A DNA stretch of 64,000 nt from Lonicera japonica. Lineage: Eukaryota; Streptophyta; Magnoliopsida; Dipsacales; Caprifoliaceae. Made by a program: the position numbers and the translations under genes. The stretch lies in assembly GCA_021464415.1 (NCBI GenBank), contig CM038467.1:65911159-65975158 (forward strand), given 5' to 3'. This document shows positions 10,791 through 22,709 of this stretch, one piece after another (position 1 is the first letter of the stretch; every line of letters begins with the position of its first letter). The notes under the pieces were generated by a model, which saw only the letters and a program-made list of their open reading frames with translations, ran no database searches and was not told the DNA's origin.

Positions 10791-13381
10791 ATGGAGTTGT
10801 ACTATGTCTCTCTCCTATCCCTCTTTGTAACAGTCATAGTGTCAACTTTGCTAGTACTACACTTTCTCCAATTTAACAAGAAAAATTCCGGCCAATCACC
10901 ACCGCCGGGAAAGAAAGGATGGCCAGTGATCGGAGAGACCCTCGAGTTCCTCAACAACCCCGAGAAGTTCATGCGCGACCGGATGGCTAAGTATTGTCCT
11001 GCCATCTTTAGTACAAATATTATCGGCGAACAGTGTGTGGTGATGTGTGGTGCTGCCGGTAACAAGTTCTTGTTTTCAAATGAAAACAAACTTGTCGAGG
11101 TATGCGAGAACAATTTTTGTATAACTTTTAGATTTGTGGTGTCGCATGGTATCATTTTTTTAACATAAAATTTGCATTTCTTATGTTCGATATATACCTA
11201 GATCAAATTAATTTGCTAAAAAATAAATAAAATGTATTATGAATTCCGGATTTTTGTTTGATCAAATTTTCAGGACAGGAAATTAAATAAGTGCATGCTT
11301 TACGATTTCGTTCAGTCCCTAACTTTTGTTTTGTTTTGTTTTGTTTTTAAGAAAAACAATAATTATGGAATTATATATTTTTATGTACATGTGTCTAAAC
11401 ATTATTCGTTTCTAAGTAACCAATTCTTCAAATTAAAGTTTTAACTTGTTAGAAGAAAGAATTGTAATGAACATCATAATTAACACCCTCTGTCATGTGC
11501 GATCTCATACTCACACGTGGAGAGCAAAAACAAGCAACGAACAAACAAAAACATGATTAACAGATGGGGAGGCCTTATATTTATAGGGATATAACTAGAG
11601 TCAAGGCTACAATTAAAAGAGATATAGAAGGAAACAAAATAATTATAATATAATTATGTTAACAGAAACAAAGAGAGTTAAAAAGAAAGTTTTCGTTGTC
11701 TTTCCCCCCATTTTATGTGTAAAAGGAGGTATATACACATGCATGAATTCGTTTTATTAGACTGTCCTTTATTCAAATTACATGTTTTCTTTCTTAGGTT
11801 TGGTGGCCATCCAACATGGATAAGGTCTTTCCATATTCTACCCAAACAACCTCAAAAGAAGAAACCCTCAAGTTGAGAAGAATACTTCCCACTTTCTTCA
11901 AACCAAACATGCTTGAGCGATACGTGGGCACAATGGATAAAGTTGCGCAAGAACACTTTGCCGAGTCTTGGGAAAATCAGGAGCGCGTGATCGTTTATCC
12001 CTTGACCAAGCGCTTCACGTTTTCTCTTGCATGTCGGCTTTTTGTCAGCTTAGAAAGCAAAGAAGGTGTTGCTGAACTGGCTCAACGTTTCGACCAAATT
12101 GCCCCCGGGTTGTTCTCTTTACCCCTAGATCTTCCGGGAACCCCATATCGAGGAGCAATAAATGCTGCCAAATACATTAGGAAGAAGATTTTGGTTATTA
12201 TTCAACAAAGGAAGATTGATCTGGCCGAGGGAAGAGCGTTGGATAAGCAAGATGATATACTATCGCATATGTTGCAAACATGCATTGACGATAAGGGAAC
12301 GTTCATGAATGAGTTAGATATCGCCGATAAGATACTAGGGTTGTTGGTTGGAGGGCACGACAGCGTAAATTCTACTTGCACGTCTATTGTAAAATATCTT
12401 GCTGAACAACCCGACATCTACGAACAAGTTTACAAGGGTAAATTATTCTTTTGCATTTCTCAATCTTAATTACACTATTAGGCAGTAATAGTTACTAATT
12501 ATTCATTTCGCTTGAAATTTATTAATTTACACTATTTTTTTTTTGTTTAAACAGAGCAAATGGAAATTGCAAAGTCGAAATCGCCTGGCGAATTGCTGAA
12601 TTGGGAGGATCTTCAAAAGATGAAGTATTCATGGAATTTTACTTGTGAGGTGTTGCGAGTTGCAACCCCACTTCAAGGAGCTTTCAGAGAATCACTTAGC
12701 GATTTTGTGTACAATGGTTTCTTAATTCCAAAGGGTTGGAAGGTAATAATTAGTTGAACAAATTTTCAAATTGTAACAAATAATTTGGAATCTAGGGAGC
12801 GCCTGCTTTAACTGGCATTAGATTTTTGCACACGCGATACGTGTTTGATTTAGATATAAGTGATTTAAATGAACAAAAGACAAGAAAGTAGTAAGTGGCT
12901 TACATATTAAGGGTCTTATTCAAACCCCATTGCTTACACTAATATTACTAACTTTTTGTAATATTAAAGCAAAAATCAGAAAATTGAAAATCTTACACGA
13001 CTTCAAAGCCAGCAAGATGACTTTTGACTATATAATAACAAATTAAATATTTTTCTAATATTTTACATTTTCTGATTGCAGCTACATTGGAGTTCAAATA
13101 CAACACACAAAAGTCCTGAAATCTTCCCTCAACCGCAAAAATTTGATCCTACAAGATTCGAGGGAAAAGGGCCGGCTCCGTACACGTTCGTGCCTTTCGG
13201 AGGAGGACCTAGAATGTGCCCCGGAAAAGAGTTTGCGCGACTGGAATTACTTGTCTTCATACACCACCTTGTTAAAAGGTTCAAGTTCGAGTTAGAATTT
13301 CCCAATGAGAAGATCATTGTGAATCCAATGCCTATTCCCATTAAGGGTCTTCCAATTCGTCTTCATCCTCACACTCTCTAA
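10791..13381 (+). CDS. Cytochrome P450, CYP716 type, copy A (four exons, intact)
   Basis: Predicted exons are 10791-11099, 11798-12437, 12555-12742 and 13082-13381, all with GT/AG introns in phase. They give 478 residues, the usual length for plant P450s of the CYP716 family. Visible landmarks are an N-terminal membrane anchor (residues about 4-25), the proline hinge PPPG at 37-40, the I-helix GGHDS at 288-292, the K-helix EVLR at 348-351, and the heme loop [10 protein letters not shown] at 418-427 with the cysteine ligand at 425. The WWPS motif at the second exon start and the intron before LHWSSNTTH fit CYP716. Family members are ER-anchored mono-oxygenases that oxidise triterpenes such as beta-amyrin, often at C-28; the substrate here is inferred only. 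The usual threonine of the I-helix is serine. The gene looks functional. The start follows a TATA box and matches the start in copy C. Confidence 0.9.
11100..11797 (+). other. Intron 1 of copy A
   Basis: A 698-base intron with GT at 11100 and an acceptor ending TTCTTAG at 11797. It carries a TTTTG microsatellite near 11325-11348. The matching intron of copy C is 676 bases and largely alignable, with indels. Confidence 0.8.
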
Positions 13382-14200
13382 ATATTGAAGTTGGGTTTCA
13401 TTATTATTTAATTTCTTACTTTAATTTCCTACTCTTTTTTATAGTTGTAAGTTGTCTCTTTATCTAATAATGTTGTTGTTATTGTTGTTGTTGTTTGTTT
13501 GTTTTTTTGTTTTTTGCATCATTGTACTACCTTGATAATTTAAGAGGGACTTGTTGTACTCTTTTCTTGAATTAATGTAATATTTTTTAGTTAAAAATAT
13601 TAAGGCTAAATTAAATAAGTGTTTCAAAATTTGACACGGTTTCACTGTCAATTAAAAATTCTGAATTATTTTTGGCATTATATATATATATATATATTTG
13701 TGATTATTTTTGTTAGCGACAAAATTTATGTCAATAAATGTCTCTCTATTAAAAATGTTTTTTTTTTACTCCAATATTAATTTTAATAATAATATTAAAT
13801 GATAATGAATGGAATCTCGAATTCAATTTTAAGGTTTCGAACCTCCATTCATTATTCCGTGGGCTGTTAATCTTGCTGGAATTTTGGTTACTGTATTAAA
13901 ATTAAAATAAATAAATAATTACTATAATTTGTTATCGTTGTTCAGATATTGAAGTGAATAAATGAAATATTAAGCAACCACAAAAGAATTAATAAAGGTA
14001 CTCGTACCAAAATAATTAAAAAGAGATATGTTTTACTAATTTGTTTTTCTTTCTTCAAATTTCTTCACACGTATAATTTTACAGTACCAGTTTTATTATC
14101 ATAAAAATTCTTTTTATTAAATTTTATAAAAAAAATTCAATCACTTACCCATTTTAAAAAAATACCTATTATTTAATTAAAAGAAAAAAGTCTTTTGTGA
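13382..14200 (+). other. 3' flank of copy A
   Basis: The first about 370 bases match the 3' flank of copy C (49804-50130), so they belong to the duplicated unit and probably contain the 3' UTR. A GTT microsatellite near 13470-13500 is expanded here relative to copy C. Beyond about 13760 the sequence is AT-rich with no recognised feature. Confidence 0.6.
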
Positions 14201-14359
14201 TAACTCACATTTTTATATTTGGTGTAAGGTGGCATGTTATTATTTAAATAATAAAATAAAAAGAGGAGTCATCCCATGCATGCAAAAGGTGGGCCCCTTC
14301 GAATTTTTAAGTCTTTTGTTGCTTAATGGAATCAAAATTTGTCTTTTGGTATTAGTGTT

Positions 14360-14420
14360 GCCGTCTTAGTTCGGCTGGTAGAGCGCGTGTCTTTTAACGC
14401 CGTGATTATAAGTTTGAATA
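14360..14420 (+). pseudogene. tRNA-Lys(UUU)-like relic
   Basis: The 5' part reads like a plant tRNA-Lys: GCCGTCTTA, a D-arm ending GGCTGGTAGAGCG, and an anticodon loop CTTTTAA with anticodon TTT. The anticodon stem is mispaired, the T-arm (AAGTTTGAATA) is degraded, and an A-run replaces the 3' acceptor strand. The A-run makes a retroposed, SINE-like origin possible. Block D2 has no counterpart. Not a functional tRNA. Confidence 0.55.
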
Positions 14421-14536
14421 AAAAAAATATATAAGTATGCATTTTTTTTTAAGTTTTACAGCATTCTTTGTTGTTCTTGCATCGTATTTATTTTGATATA
14501 TTCGTATTTGTTGACTTTGTGGTATTATTGTTAGTA

Positions 14537-15158
14537 CTAGAAATTAGGTAGAAAGTTTTACTACACATTGATTTTTACCAAAACTCCTAATGAATAATAT
14601 TTTTTTGAATGAAGGGCCTATTTTTAATTGGTAATTAGTGTAAGAGGCCTATTTTATTTTATATTTTAAATGAAGGTATTTGAATAAATTTAACTATCAT
14701 TTAATTAATAAAAACATGTTATATATTACCTAAACTACCCCCTCTTTATGAAATTTGCACAAAAAATATGAATATTGCAGTGAAATATGGACTGCAATAT
14801 GAAACTTTGCACTAGAGATATGGACTGCAAAGTTCACATTGCAGTAAAATATGGACTGCAATATGAACTTTGCACCAAAAATATGGACTGCAAAGTTCAT
14901 ATTGCAGTAAAATATGGACTGCAAAGTTCATATTGCAGTGAAATATAAACTGTAAAGTTCATATTGCAATCCATATTTTAATGCATATTGGTATTTTTTT
15001 AGTTTATTTTAAGGGTTGGGATGTCATTTTATAATGAAAAAAAAACACATGTCAAATTATTAATAAAATAAAAAATAGGCCCTTTATTTACAAAAAAATT
15101 ATTCATTGGCTTTAGTGTGAAAATCTTTCTCTAATAAGACCTTTTTTTTAATTGTCCC
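14537..15158. mobile_element. Mutator-like MITE with 9-bp target-site duplication
   Basis: TTGTTAGTA occurs at 14528-14536 and again at 15159-15167, flanking 622 bases that are missing at the homologous place in D2 (about 39080-39088). The two ends are long imperfect inverted repeats sharing, in opposite orientation, aatgaataat, a T-run and aagggcctatttttaa. The middle (14766-14975) is a small array of units of the form atggactgcaaagttcatat and its relatives. The 9-bp duplication fits Mutator-type insertion. It has no coding capacity. Confidence 0.8.
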
Positions 15159-15653
15159 TTGTTAGTATCGTTTATTGATATTATGTGTTGGTTGAAGTGT
15201 TCAGGAGATTGATTAGTACATGGTTTAAGTATACTTGTTAAATTTGTCAACAGTCCAACAATTTCTAATATGTTGCTTTGTGATCGGCATGGGTGAGGTG
15301 AGGCAAAGATGGAATGTTAGTACTTGGCATGTGACCTAGATAGAACTGGGTACGCGTTCGTATAATATTATTTCATACGTGTGTATGGTATACAATGTTC
15401 TTGTTTAACATGAAAACTTTTTGAACTATGTATACGGTGTACTTAACCATACTATTTTCTTCCACATGTGCTTGTAGTTAAAGCGGTTTGGGACATAGTA
15501 AGAAATTCATGGGGGATATTAAAACACGTAAGTAATTTGAAAAATAAAATTTTAATTGCTGTATTATGAACATTATTATAATTTGTGGTAGATATATAAA
15601 CTATAATTCAATATTAATTGTCCCCATGAGTGATACGTCACAAATGGTATTAG

Positions 15654-16392
15654 TAGTGGTGTTAAAGTCAATCCGAAAATCGACCGAACGAATCGAACCG
15701 ATCCGCAAAACCTCGAACCGAAAAAAAACCGAAACCGAAAACAAGAAAACCGAACTGAAACCGAAAAGTTTGGTTCGGGTTTGGGGTAAGCTAGTGTAAA
15801 ACCGAACTAAACTGAACCGAACTAAATAATGTATAAGAAAAAATGTTAATATATACTCTGAGGACACATGTTAATTATACTATAATACAAAAAAGCTAGA
15901 TGACATTTTATAAGAATATATTTCTTATTAATTGCATATTATGATATTCTTAAAAAAAATAATCATTAACGCGTGCCTTTATTATTTAATTAATTACACA
16001 ATGCTAAGATTGTTTTATCACATACATGATAGAAAGATAATTTATCATTTTATTTAATGTGTTTCATTCTTATAAATATACAAATAAAATTGTAATTAAA
16101 TAGAAAACGTGGTATTTATATGTTGCTCCTTGTTTCTAAAAAATCATGACTTTAATTTGAATATGAATCATTCTTACATTACTATTGCTATTACATTTTT
16201 ATGTTAAAATTGATTTAAAAAAATGACAAAATCGAATAAAACCGAACCGAAACGTTTGGTTCGAGTTTTGGTTTCGAAAATTTAAAAACTGAAATCGAAC
16301 CAAACCAAACCAAACTGAAATCAAATTTTTATATTTAGTTTGAGTTTGAAGTACTTTACTTTTTATCTCGAACAAAACTAAAAACACTCCTA
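15654..16392. mobile_element. hAT-like non-autonomous element with 8-bp target-site duplication
   Basis: GGTATTAG at 15646-15653 is repeated exactly at 16393-16400. The element starts TAGTGGTGTT and ends AACACTCCTA, imperfect inverted repeats of the TAGNGGTGTT kind typical of plant hAT elements. Both ends are rich in AACCGAAC-type motifs and the middle is AT-rich. No transposase is encoded. Confidence 0.75.
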
Positions 16393-16954
16393 GGTATTAG
16401 AGTATTGGTTCTAAGAACCATTGACCTTTGGGTATGACTCATACTTGTTATCTTTTTAGATCGCAGACTTCTGGTTACATATTCAATATTTACCTCTCAT
16501 TGGCCGTGCGTCACAAATTGCAATAGAGCATATGTTCAGATAATGCTTGGTCTTTGGGTAGGACTCATTATACCTTGAGACTTTTGGTTTGACTGATTAA
16601 ATTTTGGGGACGTAATTTATTTAAGTGAAAAAACTTGTGACAATTTGTATTTTTATATTTGAGTATTAATATTAATATTATAGTAAAAATTATATATATA
16701 TATATATAAACTATTTTTTGATACGGATTGAGCCTTTTTAAGATTTTTTTCATCGTAAAAATATTAGGAGATGTTTTTGTGCGGACCGGGCCTTTTTACG
16801 ATTTTGTTCGTCGTAAAAAGATTGGGAGATGTTTTTGTGTTGACTGGGCATATTTTCGACTTTTTTGCCATAAAAACATTAAGATATGTTTTTAAGACGA
16901 TAAAATATTTTAAAAATACTCGGTTTGTATAGACCGATCCACAGTTGAAAATTT

Positions 16955-16986
<32 letters not shown>

Positions 16987-17500
16987 TAATAAATTAGGTC
17001 AGTCCTAATATGATAGGACTCTACAAACTTATGTTCCCAACTGGTAGTTCAGATTTAATTTGAGCATTTATTTTTTAATCCGACGACTTAGAATTGTGAT
17101 GGCGTATTGGTAATTATAATGATAATTATAACTACATATTTATTTTATTAGTAGATATGAAGTATTTGAAGCCTTTACAAATTCTTCTGTTATATTTTTA
17201 TTCGTTAATCATCACAATAATTGTGTATTTAATTAATTTATTATTAAATATTGCAATCTTTCAAACTTTTTCAAATTCTCTGTTATATCTATATCTGATA
17301 ACCATAACAATAATTGGGTATTTAATTAATTTATTATTAAATATGGTAATCTTTCAAACTTATTCAAATTCTTGATTGTTTTATTAACAAATACATAAAT
17401 AGTGATTTAATTTATCATTATAATTGAAAGCTGAGATCTAATTTTCTAATTGTAATACTAAATAATAAATAATTTTTTATATCTTTACTTCACTATAGTA

Positions 17501-17538
<38 letters not shown>

Positions 17539-17884
17539 TAATAAAAATAAAAAATATTATCATATAATCTATTAATAATCAGCTCAGTCCTAATATAGTA
17601 GGATCATTTTATGTTTATGTTCTCAACTGGTGACTCAAATTTAATGTGGATGTTTATCTTTCGATCAAACGTCTCACGATTATTAAGGCATGTTGGTAAT
17701 ATTGATGATAATTATAGGTATTTACTTAATCAACTATATAAATATTTAAATAATTTAAAACCTATGAAAATTATAATTGTATCTCTATAGCCATTAAATA
17801 TTTATTTGTACATTAGAGTTTTTTTATATCTCCAATATGTCCCAGATTATTTAACATGTAAATTACTTATATAATAGTATCTCT
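16393..17884. other. Non-coding stretch with several direct repeats
   Basis: About 16718-16895 holds roughly three diverged units of about 60 bp sharing cgtaaaaa and gatgtttttgtg. About 16985-17175 is repeated, diverged, at 17572-17745 (tcagtcctaatat, ttatgttc, caactgg). About 17188-17375 contains two copies of a 108-bp unit (tatttaattaatttattatt). An AAT microsatellite lies at 17503-17535. No gene is seen. Confidence 0.6.
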
Positions 17885-17889
17885 AGTAT

Positions 17890-19292
17890 TGATGTGCCAA
17901 GAAATTGGTACAATTTAGGGCACTAATATATATCTTGAAGAACATATATTACTACATTTGTTGTGTTTTTGGAGCTTTTCAGATATTTGCAATTAAATCG
18001 AGAAGTTTGCAATTGAAGAAAAAAATGCCTGCTCGCAAGGCCCGAGTTCAATAAATTTATGGTACTAATCCGTACGGAATTTGAAGGAAACTCTAGAGAC
18101 TAAAGTTCTAGATTTTTGAGTTAGCTATCCGTGGGTGAAAACCTTGCGTCAATCGGAGTTCGGAGCGCAAAGTTATGGCCAATGTACGATTAGTGCGCTG
18201 GAGGATCAGAATTTGGCGAGAATGAAGAATAAAATTTAAGGTGCAAGAAATTATCAAATGGGTTCCTAGCTCGGTTAGCAAGCTTATCAAGTTTTCTCAT
18301 AGTGGACCTTGGTTCAATCTTCGTAGGCAACGCATTTGATTTGCTTTTTTATTAATTCTATCAAATGTCGTGCCACAACAATTATAGCACAGCCAACACT
18401 TATCACCAATGGGCTCAAGAACAAGTATAGCAGCGGGCCAAGTAAAGAAGCAGGCTGGCCCACTTTTAGCAGCCATTCTCAGCAGCCCAATGTGCAATCG
18501 TGCACAAGTGTTTTGTCTTATGCTATTAATTCAGAATTAGTTTCTTCCTTCAATTTATCTGCGCGTACCAAGTAAGTATTTAATTTATTTATTTGTGTAT
18601 TATTTAATTATGTATTATGTTTTAATTGCAAGCATGATAGGCTAGGTTATTTTCTAGGATGGATGATGAGTATATTTGATTGATTCCCTTGCACGTATCC
18701 ATGCCAATTGACTCTACCAATTTAATGCTTTAATATTAAAAATAATTTTTCTTATTGAATGCCTATTTTAATTGAAAAAAATAAAATTAGATTCTCACTA
18801 TTTTTTTGTTGGATTCACCTTATAATTTGTTGAGAGCGGATATAGGGTGTGTTTTGACGGATATAGCGAGTGTTTTAATTTTATACATTTGTTTAGCTGT
18901 GGAAGAATTAAAATTGGATTTTATAATTTAATTGGGCTTAATTGAATTTATTTTCCGCATCTAATAGAGTCGAGAGACCAAATTAGTGCGAGACAGAGAG
19001 TAGAGTTTGCTGGGCATGAATACTAAGAACATGATATCAAATATATAACTCCGCCACCCTAGTATTTTATTAATTGATTATTTCATTAGTATTTTTATGA
19101 CTTTATTATTTTATTCGTATTCGTAGTTGATAAATCATCACATTCAATTTCTAAGCTAGATTAGGAATTAATTAGAATTAGTGAGAGAGATACGTACGTT
19201 CCATCCGTCAAGTCCTTAGGGTTCGACCTCGCTCTTGCCTAAGCTATACCAGTATTCGATTCGTGCACTTACAAGTAATTAAAATATTTACA
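17890..19292 (+). repeat. 5' LTR of the Athila-type element
   Basis: Starts TGATGTGCC and ends TTTACA. It aligns through its length with 32925-34328. The differences I can see are scattered substitutions and short indels. A 79-codon open frame at 18336 exists in both LTRs but has no protein-like features. Confidence 0.9.
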
Positions 19293-19301
19293 ACAAGTTT
19301 T

Positions 19302-19318
19302 TGGCGCCGTTGTCGGGG
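19302..19318 (+). other. Primer-binding site, tRNA-Asp type
   Basis: TGGCGCCGTTGTCGGGG lies just after the 5' LTR. It matches the complement of the 3' end of plant tRNA-Asp with one mismatch (T for C), the usual primer of Athila-type elements. Confidence 0.85.
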
Positions 19319-19509
19319 ACTTGAAAATTCGTTTTTTCACCATCTCATTAATCTAGATTATTTCCTTCTTTTTTAAAAAAAAAAATAAAAAAATAAAAAA
19401 ATTAAATAAAACTTAGGAGTAGAATAGTGTGTGAGCATTGTTTGGAAGCGCGGTGTTAAGAAATTGAATAGGATAGAGAACTTAGAACTCAATCCTTTGT
19501 TTGAGGAAG

Positions 19510-21208
19510 GAACAATGCGGATGAACAAGAAGAGGCGAAAACTTTAAAGGAGATTTTCTCTTCTATCACTACCAACCCACCATCATGCATTGTTTTACCT
19601 GCCACTACCGCAAACCATTTCGAGCTTAAACCGCAAGTAATGTAACTTCTTCCTAATTTTCATGGAATTGATCAAGAAGATCCTTACCTCCATATTAAGG
19701 ATTTTCTAGAAATCTGTGTCATTTTCAAGTTTCAAATTTTTTCTGATGATTCTGTTCGCTTACATTTATTTCCTTTCTCCCTAAAAGGGAAAGCAAAAGC
19801 GTGGCTTAATTCTCTACCCTCTAGATCCATCACTGGTTGGGAGACTTTAGTTTCCAAATTTCTTACTAATTTTTTTCCCATGTCAAAGACAAATGAACTT
19901 AGAAGGCAGATATCTGATTTTTGTCAAGAAGATAATGAAAAATTTTACGAGTCATGGAAAATATTTAAGGACCTACTTCTGAGATGTCCCCACCATGGTT
20001 TTGAAACATGGAGACTAGTCCAGTTCTTTTACAATGGGTTGACTCAAACCAATCGAAATATTATTGAGTCCATGAACAGTGGTACTTTCCTTAGTCTCAC
20101 AAAAGATGAAGCTTATAATTTTCTTGAGAATCTTTCCGAGAGCTATCAGCAATGGGATTTCTTTTCTCATAGAAATTCATCAGCTCAAGTTAAGAAAGAA
20201 GTCAAGAAATAAGGTATCTATGAGTTATCTGAAAATGTAGAGACTAGAAGGCAGTTAGATAGTCTCTCAAAGAAACTTGAAGCGTTAACTCTGCGGTTAG
20301 ATAGCAATTCTGTCAATCAAATTCAAGCGGAAGGATGTTCTGTGTGTGCTAGCCCTGTGCATACGTCACAAACTTGGCCCTCTATGGTAGGATTATCTGA
20401 ATTCATGCCACAACAAGTAAATGCGATGAATGAATACAAAAAGCAATTCATTAGCCCATTCACAGAGACATACAATCAGGGTTGGAGAAATCACCAAAAC
20501 TTTTCGTGGACACAAGCTCAACCCATACCTAATATGGGTTCCCCATCATTTAGTGTTCCACGACAGCAGCCACCTCCTAGTTTTCGTCCTCCTATTAATT
20601 CTTATACACCATTCCAACCTACTCCACCTGCTCCATCACCCCATGTCACTCCACAACAATTTTCATCTTTGGAGGATACTCTCAAGCAATTCATCCAAGT
20701 GACCACCCAAAATAATCAGACTTCAAGCCAACTTTTGCAAGAAGTTAGGAATAATGGCCTCATGAATACTCAAGCCATCATTAGGTTAGAGAGTCAAATG
20801 GGTCAAATGGTGAATCAATTGGGTAAAAGAGAGAAGGGTAAGTTTTCGAGTCAACCAATCCCGAATCCTAAAGGTGTTTCCTCAAGTAGGATCGCTCTTA
20901 ACCCACCAAATACACCAACACATGGGCAAGTTCAAGCCATCACCACACTTAGGTCGAGAAAGGTAATTGATAATAAAGTGAGAATGCTAGATAGTGAGGA
21001 GGAAGATAAAGAAAAAGAAGAGCATATTCCAACTGAGGTTGAGTCTTCACCTCAAGTTGTGAATCAAGCTCCTCCTGCTAAGCAAGCAAGTGAAGATCTC
21101 TCAAATAGGACTTTTGTTCCTAAAGCCCCATTTTCTCATAAGCTAAAGGACAATAAGAAAGTACTCAATTCGAAGAAATCTTGGATGTGTTTAAGAAAGT
21201 TCAGATAA
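19510..21208 (+). pseudogene. gag of the Athila-type element
   Basis: The translated region from about 19640 carries the retrotransposon gag fold, recognisable by KGKAKAWLNSLP followed by the helical segments to about 20205. It continues in the same frame, after an in-frame stop at about 20210, into a proline- and glutamine-rich linker (20342-21180). Further in-frame stops occur before 19650. The capsid-like protein is known to package element RNA; here it cannot be made intact. Confidence 0.8.
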
Positions 21209-21445
21209 ACATATCATTACTTGATGCCATCAGGCAAGTACCTTCTTATGCTAAGTTCCTTAAAGATTTGATAACTCAAAAGAGGAGGACAAATGTTTCG
21301 AAAAAGGCATTCTTAGCTAAACAAGTAAGCTTCATTATTCAATACAAAATCCCTGTCAAATGTAAGGACCCTGGTTGTCCAACAATTTCATGCAAGATAG
21401 GAGATCATCATATTGAGCGAGCTTTGGTAGATCTGGGGCTAGTGT
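21181..21445 (+). pseudogene. Aspartic protease region, 5' part, cut by the CACTA element
   Basis: The frame reads through the conserved lead-in to the retroviral-type protease, ending in ALVDLG where the active-site D-L-G-A should follow. One G is missing from the G run just before the insertion point, which shifts the frame. The rest of the domain resumes at 27476. Confidence 0.75.
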
Positions 21446-21473
21446 CACTACCAGAAACGGACACTTATGAGAC

Positions 21474-21990
21474 ATAGAAATTAAGTCTCCTAAGAGCTTA
21501 TGTATGTCGCCTAAGGCTTAGGCGACATACCCTATGTCGCCTAAGTAATGTCTCCTAAGTGGTGTCGCCCAAGATCTTATGAGACATACTATATTTTCTA
21601 TGTCGCTTAAGTGGTTAACTTAGGAGACATAAGCAATAGAGTATGTCTCCTAAGTGGGACAACTTAGGAGACATACTCTATTTCTTATGTCTCTTAAGTC
21701 AACATCTTAAGCGACATACTATATTTTGTATGTCTCTTAAGTGGTTAACTTAAGAGACATAAAAAGTTAGAGTATGTCGCCTAAGTCTCACTTAGGAGAC
21801 GTATTCTAATATCATATGTCTCCTAAGTCAACATCTTAAGCGACGTATTCTATTTTGTATGTCGCCTAAATTTAAGCTTAAGAGACATGCAAGTTAAATT
21901 ATGTCGCCTAAGTGTGTTTGATTAAAAGTAATTTGGGACCACTTAGGCGACATACTTTCATTTGTATGTCTCCTAAGAGGTTCCAGACCT
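21474..21990. repeat. Left subterminal repeat cluster of the CACTA element
   Basis: Many copies of TTAGGAGACATA / TATGTCTCCTAA and the variant TTAGGCGACATA / TATGTCGCCTAA occur in both orientations. Such arrays are known as transposase-binding sites in CACTA elements. Confidence 0.9.
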
Positions 21991-22327
21991 ATTTCATAAT
22001 AGGCTATATTATTGTGTAGCCACCTACACTTTTCTACACATGAGCCTGCTACCAATTCATTCACACACAATTCAATCACAAAAAAAAATTCTACAAATCA
22101 ACCTGCATTATAAATTTTGATACCAATTCATTCTCACACAATTCAATCACACAAAAACAAGCCAAAGTTGAAATGTACAAAATCTAATAACAAGCCAACA
22201 TTAAAATGTACAAAGTCTAATTACAAGCTAAAATTAAAGTCTAAAATAAAAATACCACAAGTCTAGCAATATTTATATATAAAGATGCAAAATAATCTAT
22301 AAATAAACAAGTATATCAATAAACCTC

Positions 22328-22705
22328 TCATGGTCTACCACCATCCATAGGAAGATTCGCCATCATCGACGATACTAGATCTCGTACCCGCGCTTCCATC
22401 GCCTCAAGCTCTGTTTTATGTCGTGCCTCAAGCTCTGCTATCCTTGCATCTTGTTGGGCGATTCGTTCCACCATTTAGAGGTTTATCTGCACCGGCACCG
22501 CAGGACCTCTCTTCTTCGACTCCTTGACGATAGAGCTCCCAAAGCCTCAGATCCCAGTCCCTCTCGAAGAACCGATCTCACTCTCAATGAAATGGATCTC
22601 TTCATCAAGAGGGAGCTGGATTGAAGCGTCGAATCCTTCCTCGGTGGCGGGCTGATCAGCCATTATCTTCGCCACGGCCTCATCGGCGGTGACTCTCACC
22701 CTCGC
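22328..22705 (-). pseudogene. C-terminal part of a CACTA-encoded TNP1-like (transposase_24) protein
   Basis: On the minus strand the last 48 codons read MVERIAQQDARIAELEARHK, then a coiled coil ending SSMMANLPMDGGRP and a stop at 22328. Directly before it, in the same frame and separated by one stop codon, is a KKRGPAVPVQINL-like lead. The heptad-rich tail is typical of the small second protein of plant CACTA elements, which binds subterminal repeats. Further upstream to about 22705 the frame is broken. A splice-like AG/GT boundary near 22705 is possible but not proven. This is element-encoded, not a host gene. Confidence 0.6.
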
Positions 22706-22709
22706 GCCT

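Larger units (their letters stand above)
14205..15645 (+). repeat. Duplicated downstream block D1
   Basis: This block aligns in order and orientation with 37325-39540. Shared stretches include aagtggcatgttattattta-like sequence near 14229, gggcccctt near 14292, aagtcttttggtatta near 14341, gcatgggtgag near 15288 and the region near 15512-15600. D1 contains a MITE and a tRNA-like relic that D2 lacks; D2 contains a hAT-like element that D1 lacks. Confidence 0.75.

Noticed and set aside
10802..11155. 117-codon minus-strand frame (and the like at 47232-47607)
   Set aside because: Shadow of P450 exon 1 on the opposite strand.
18336..18575. 79-codon frame in the 5' LTR, repeated at 33371-33610
   Set aside because: It lies in both LTR copies because LTRs are duplicates; no protein-like features.
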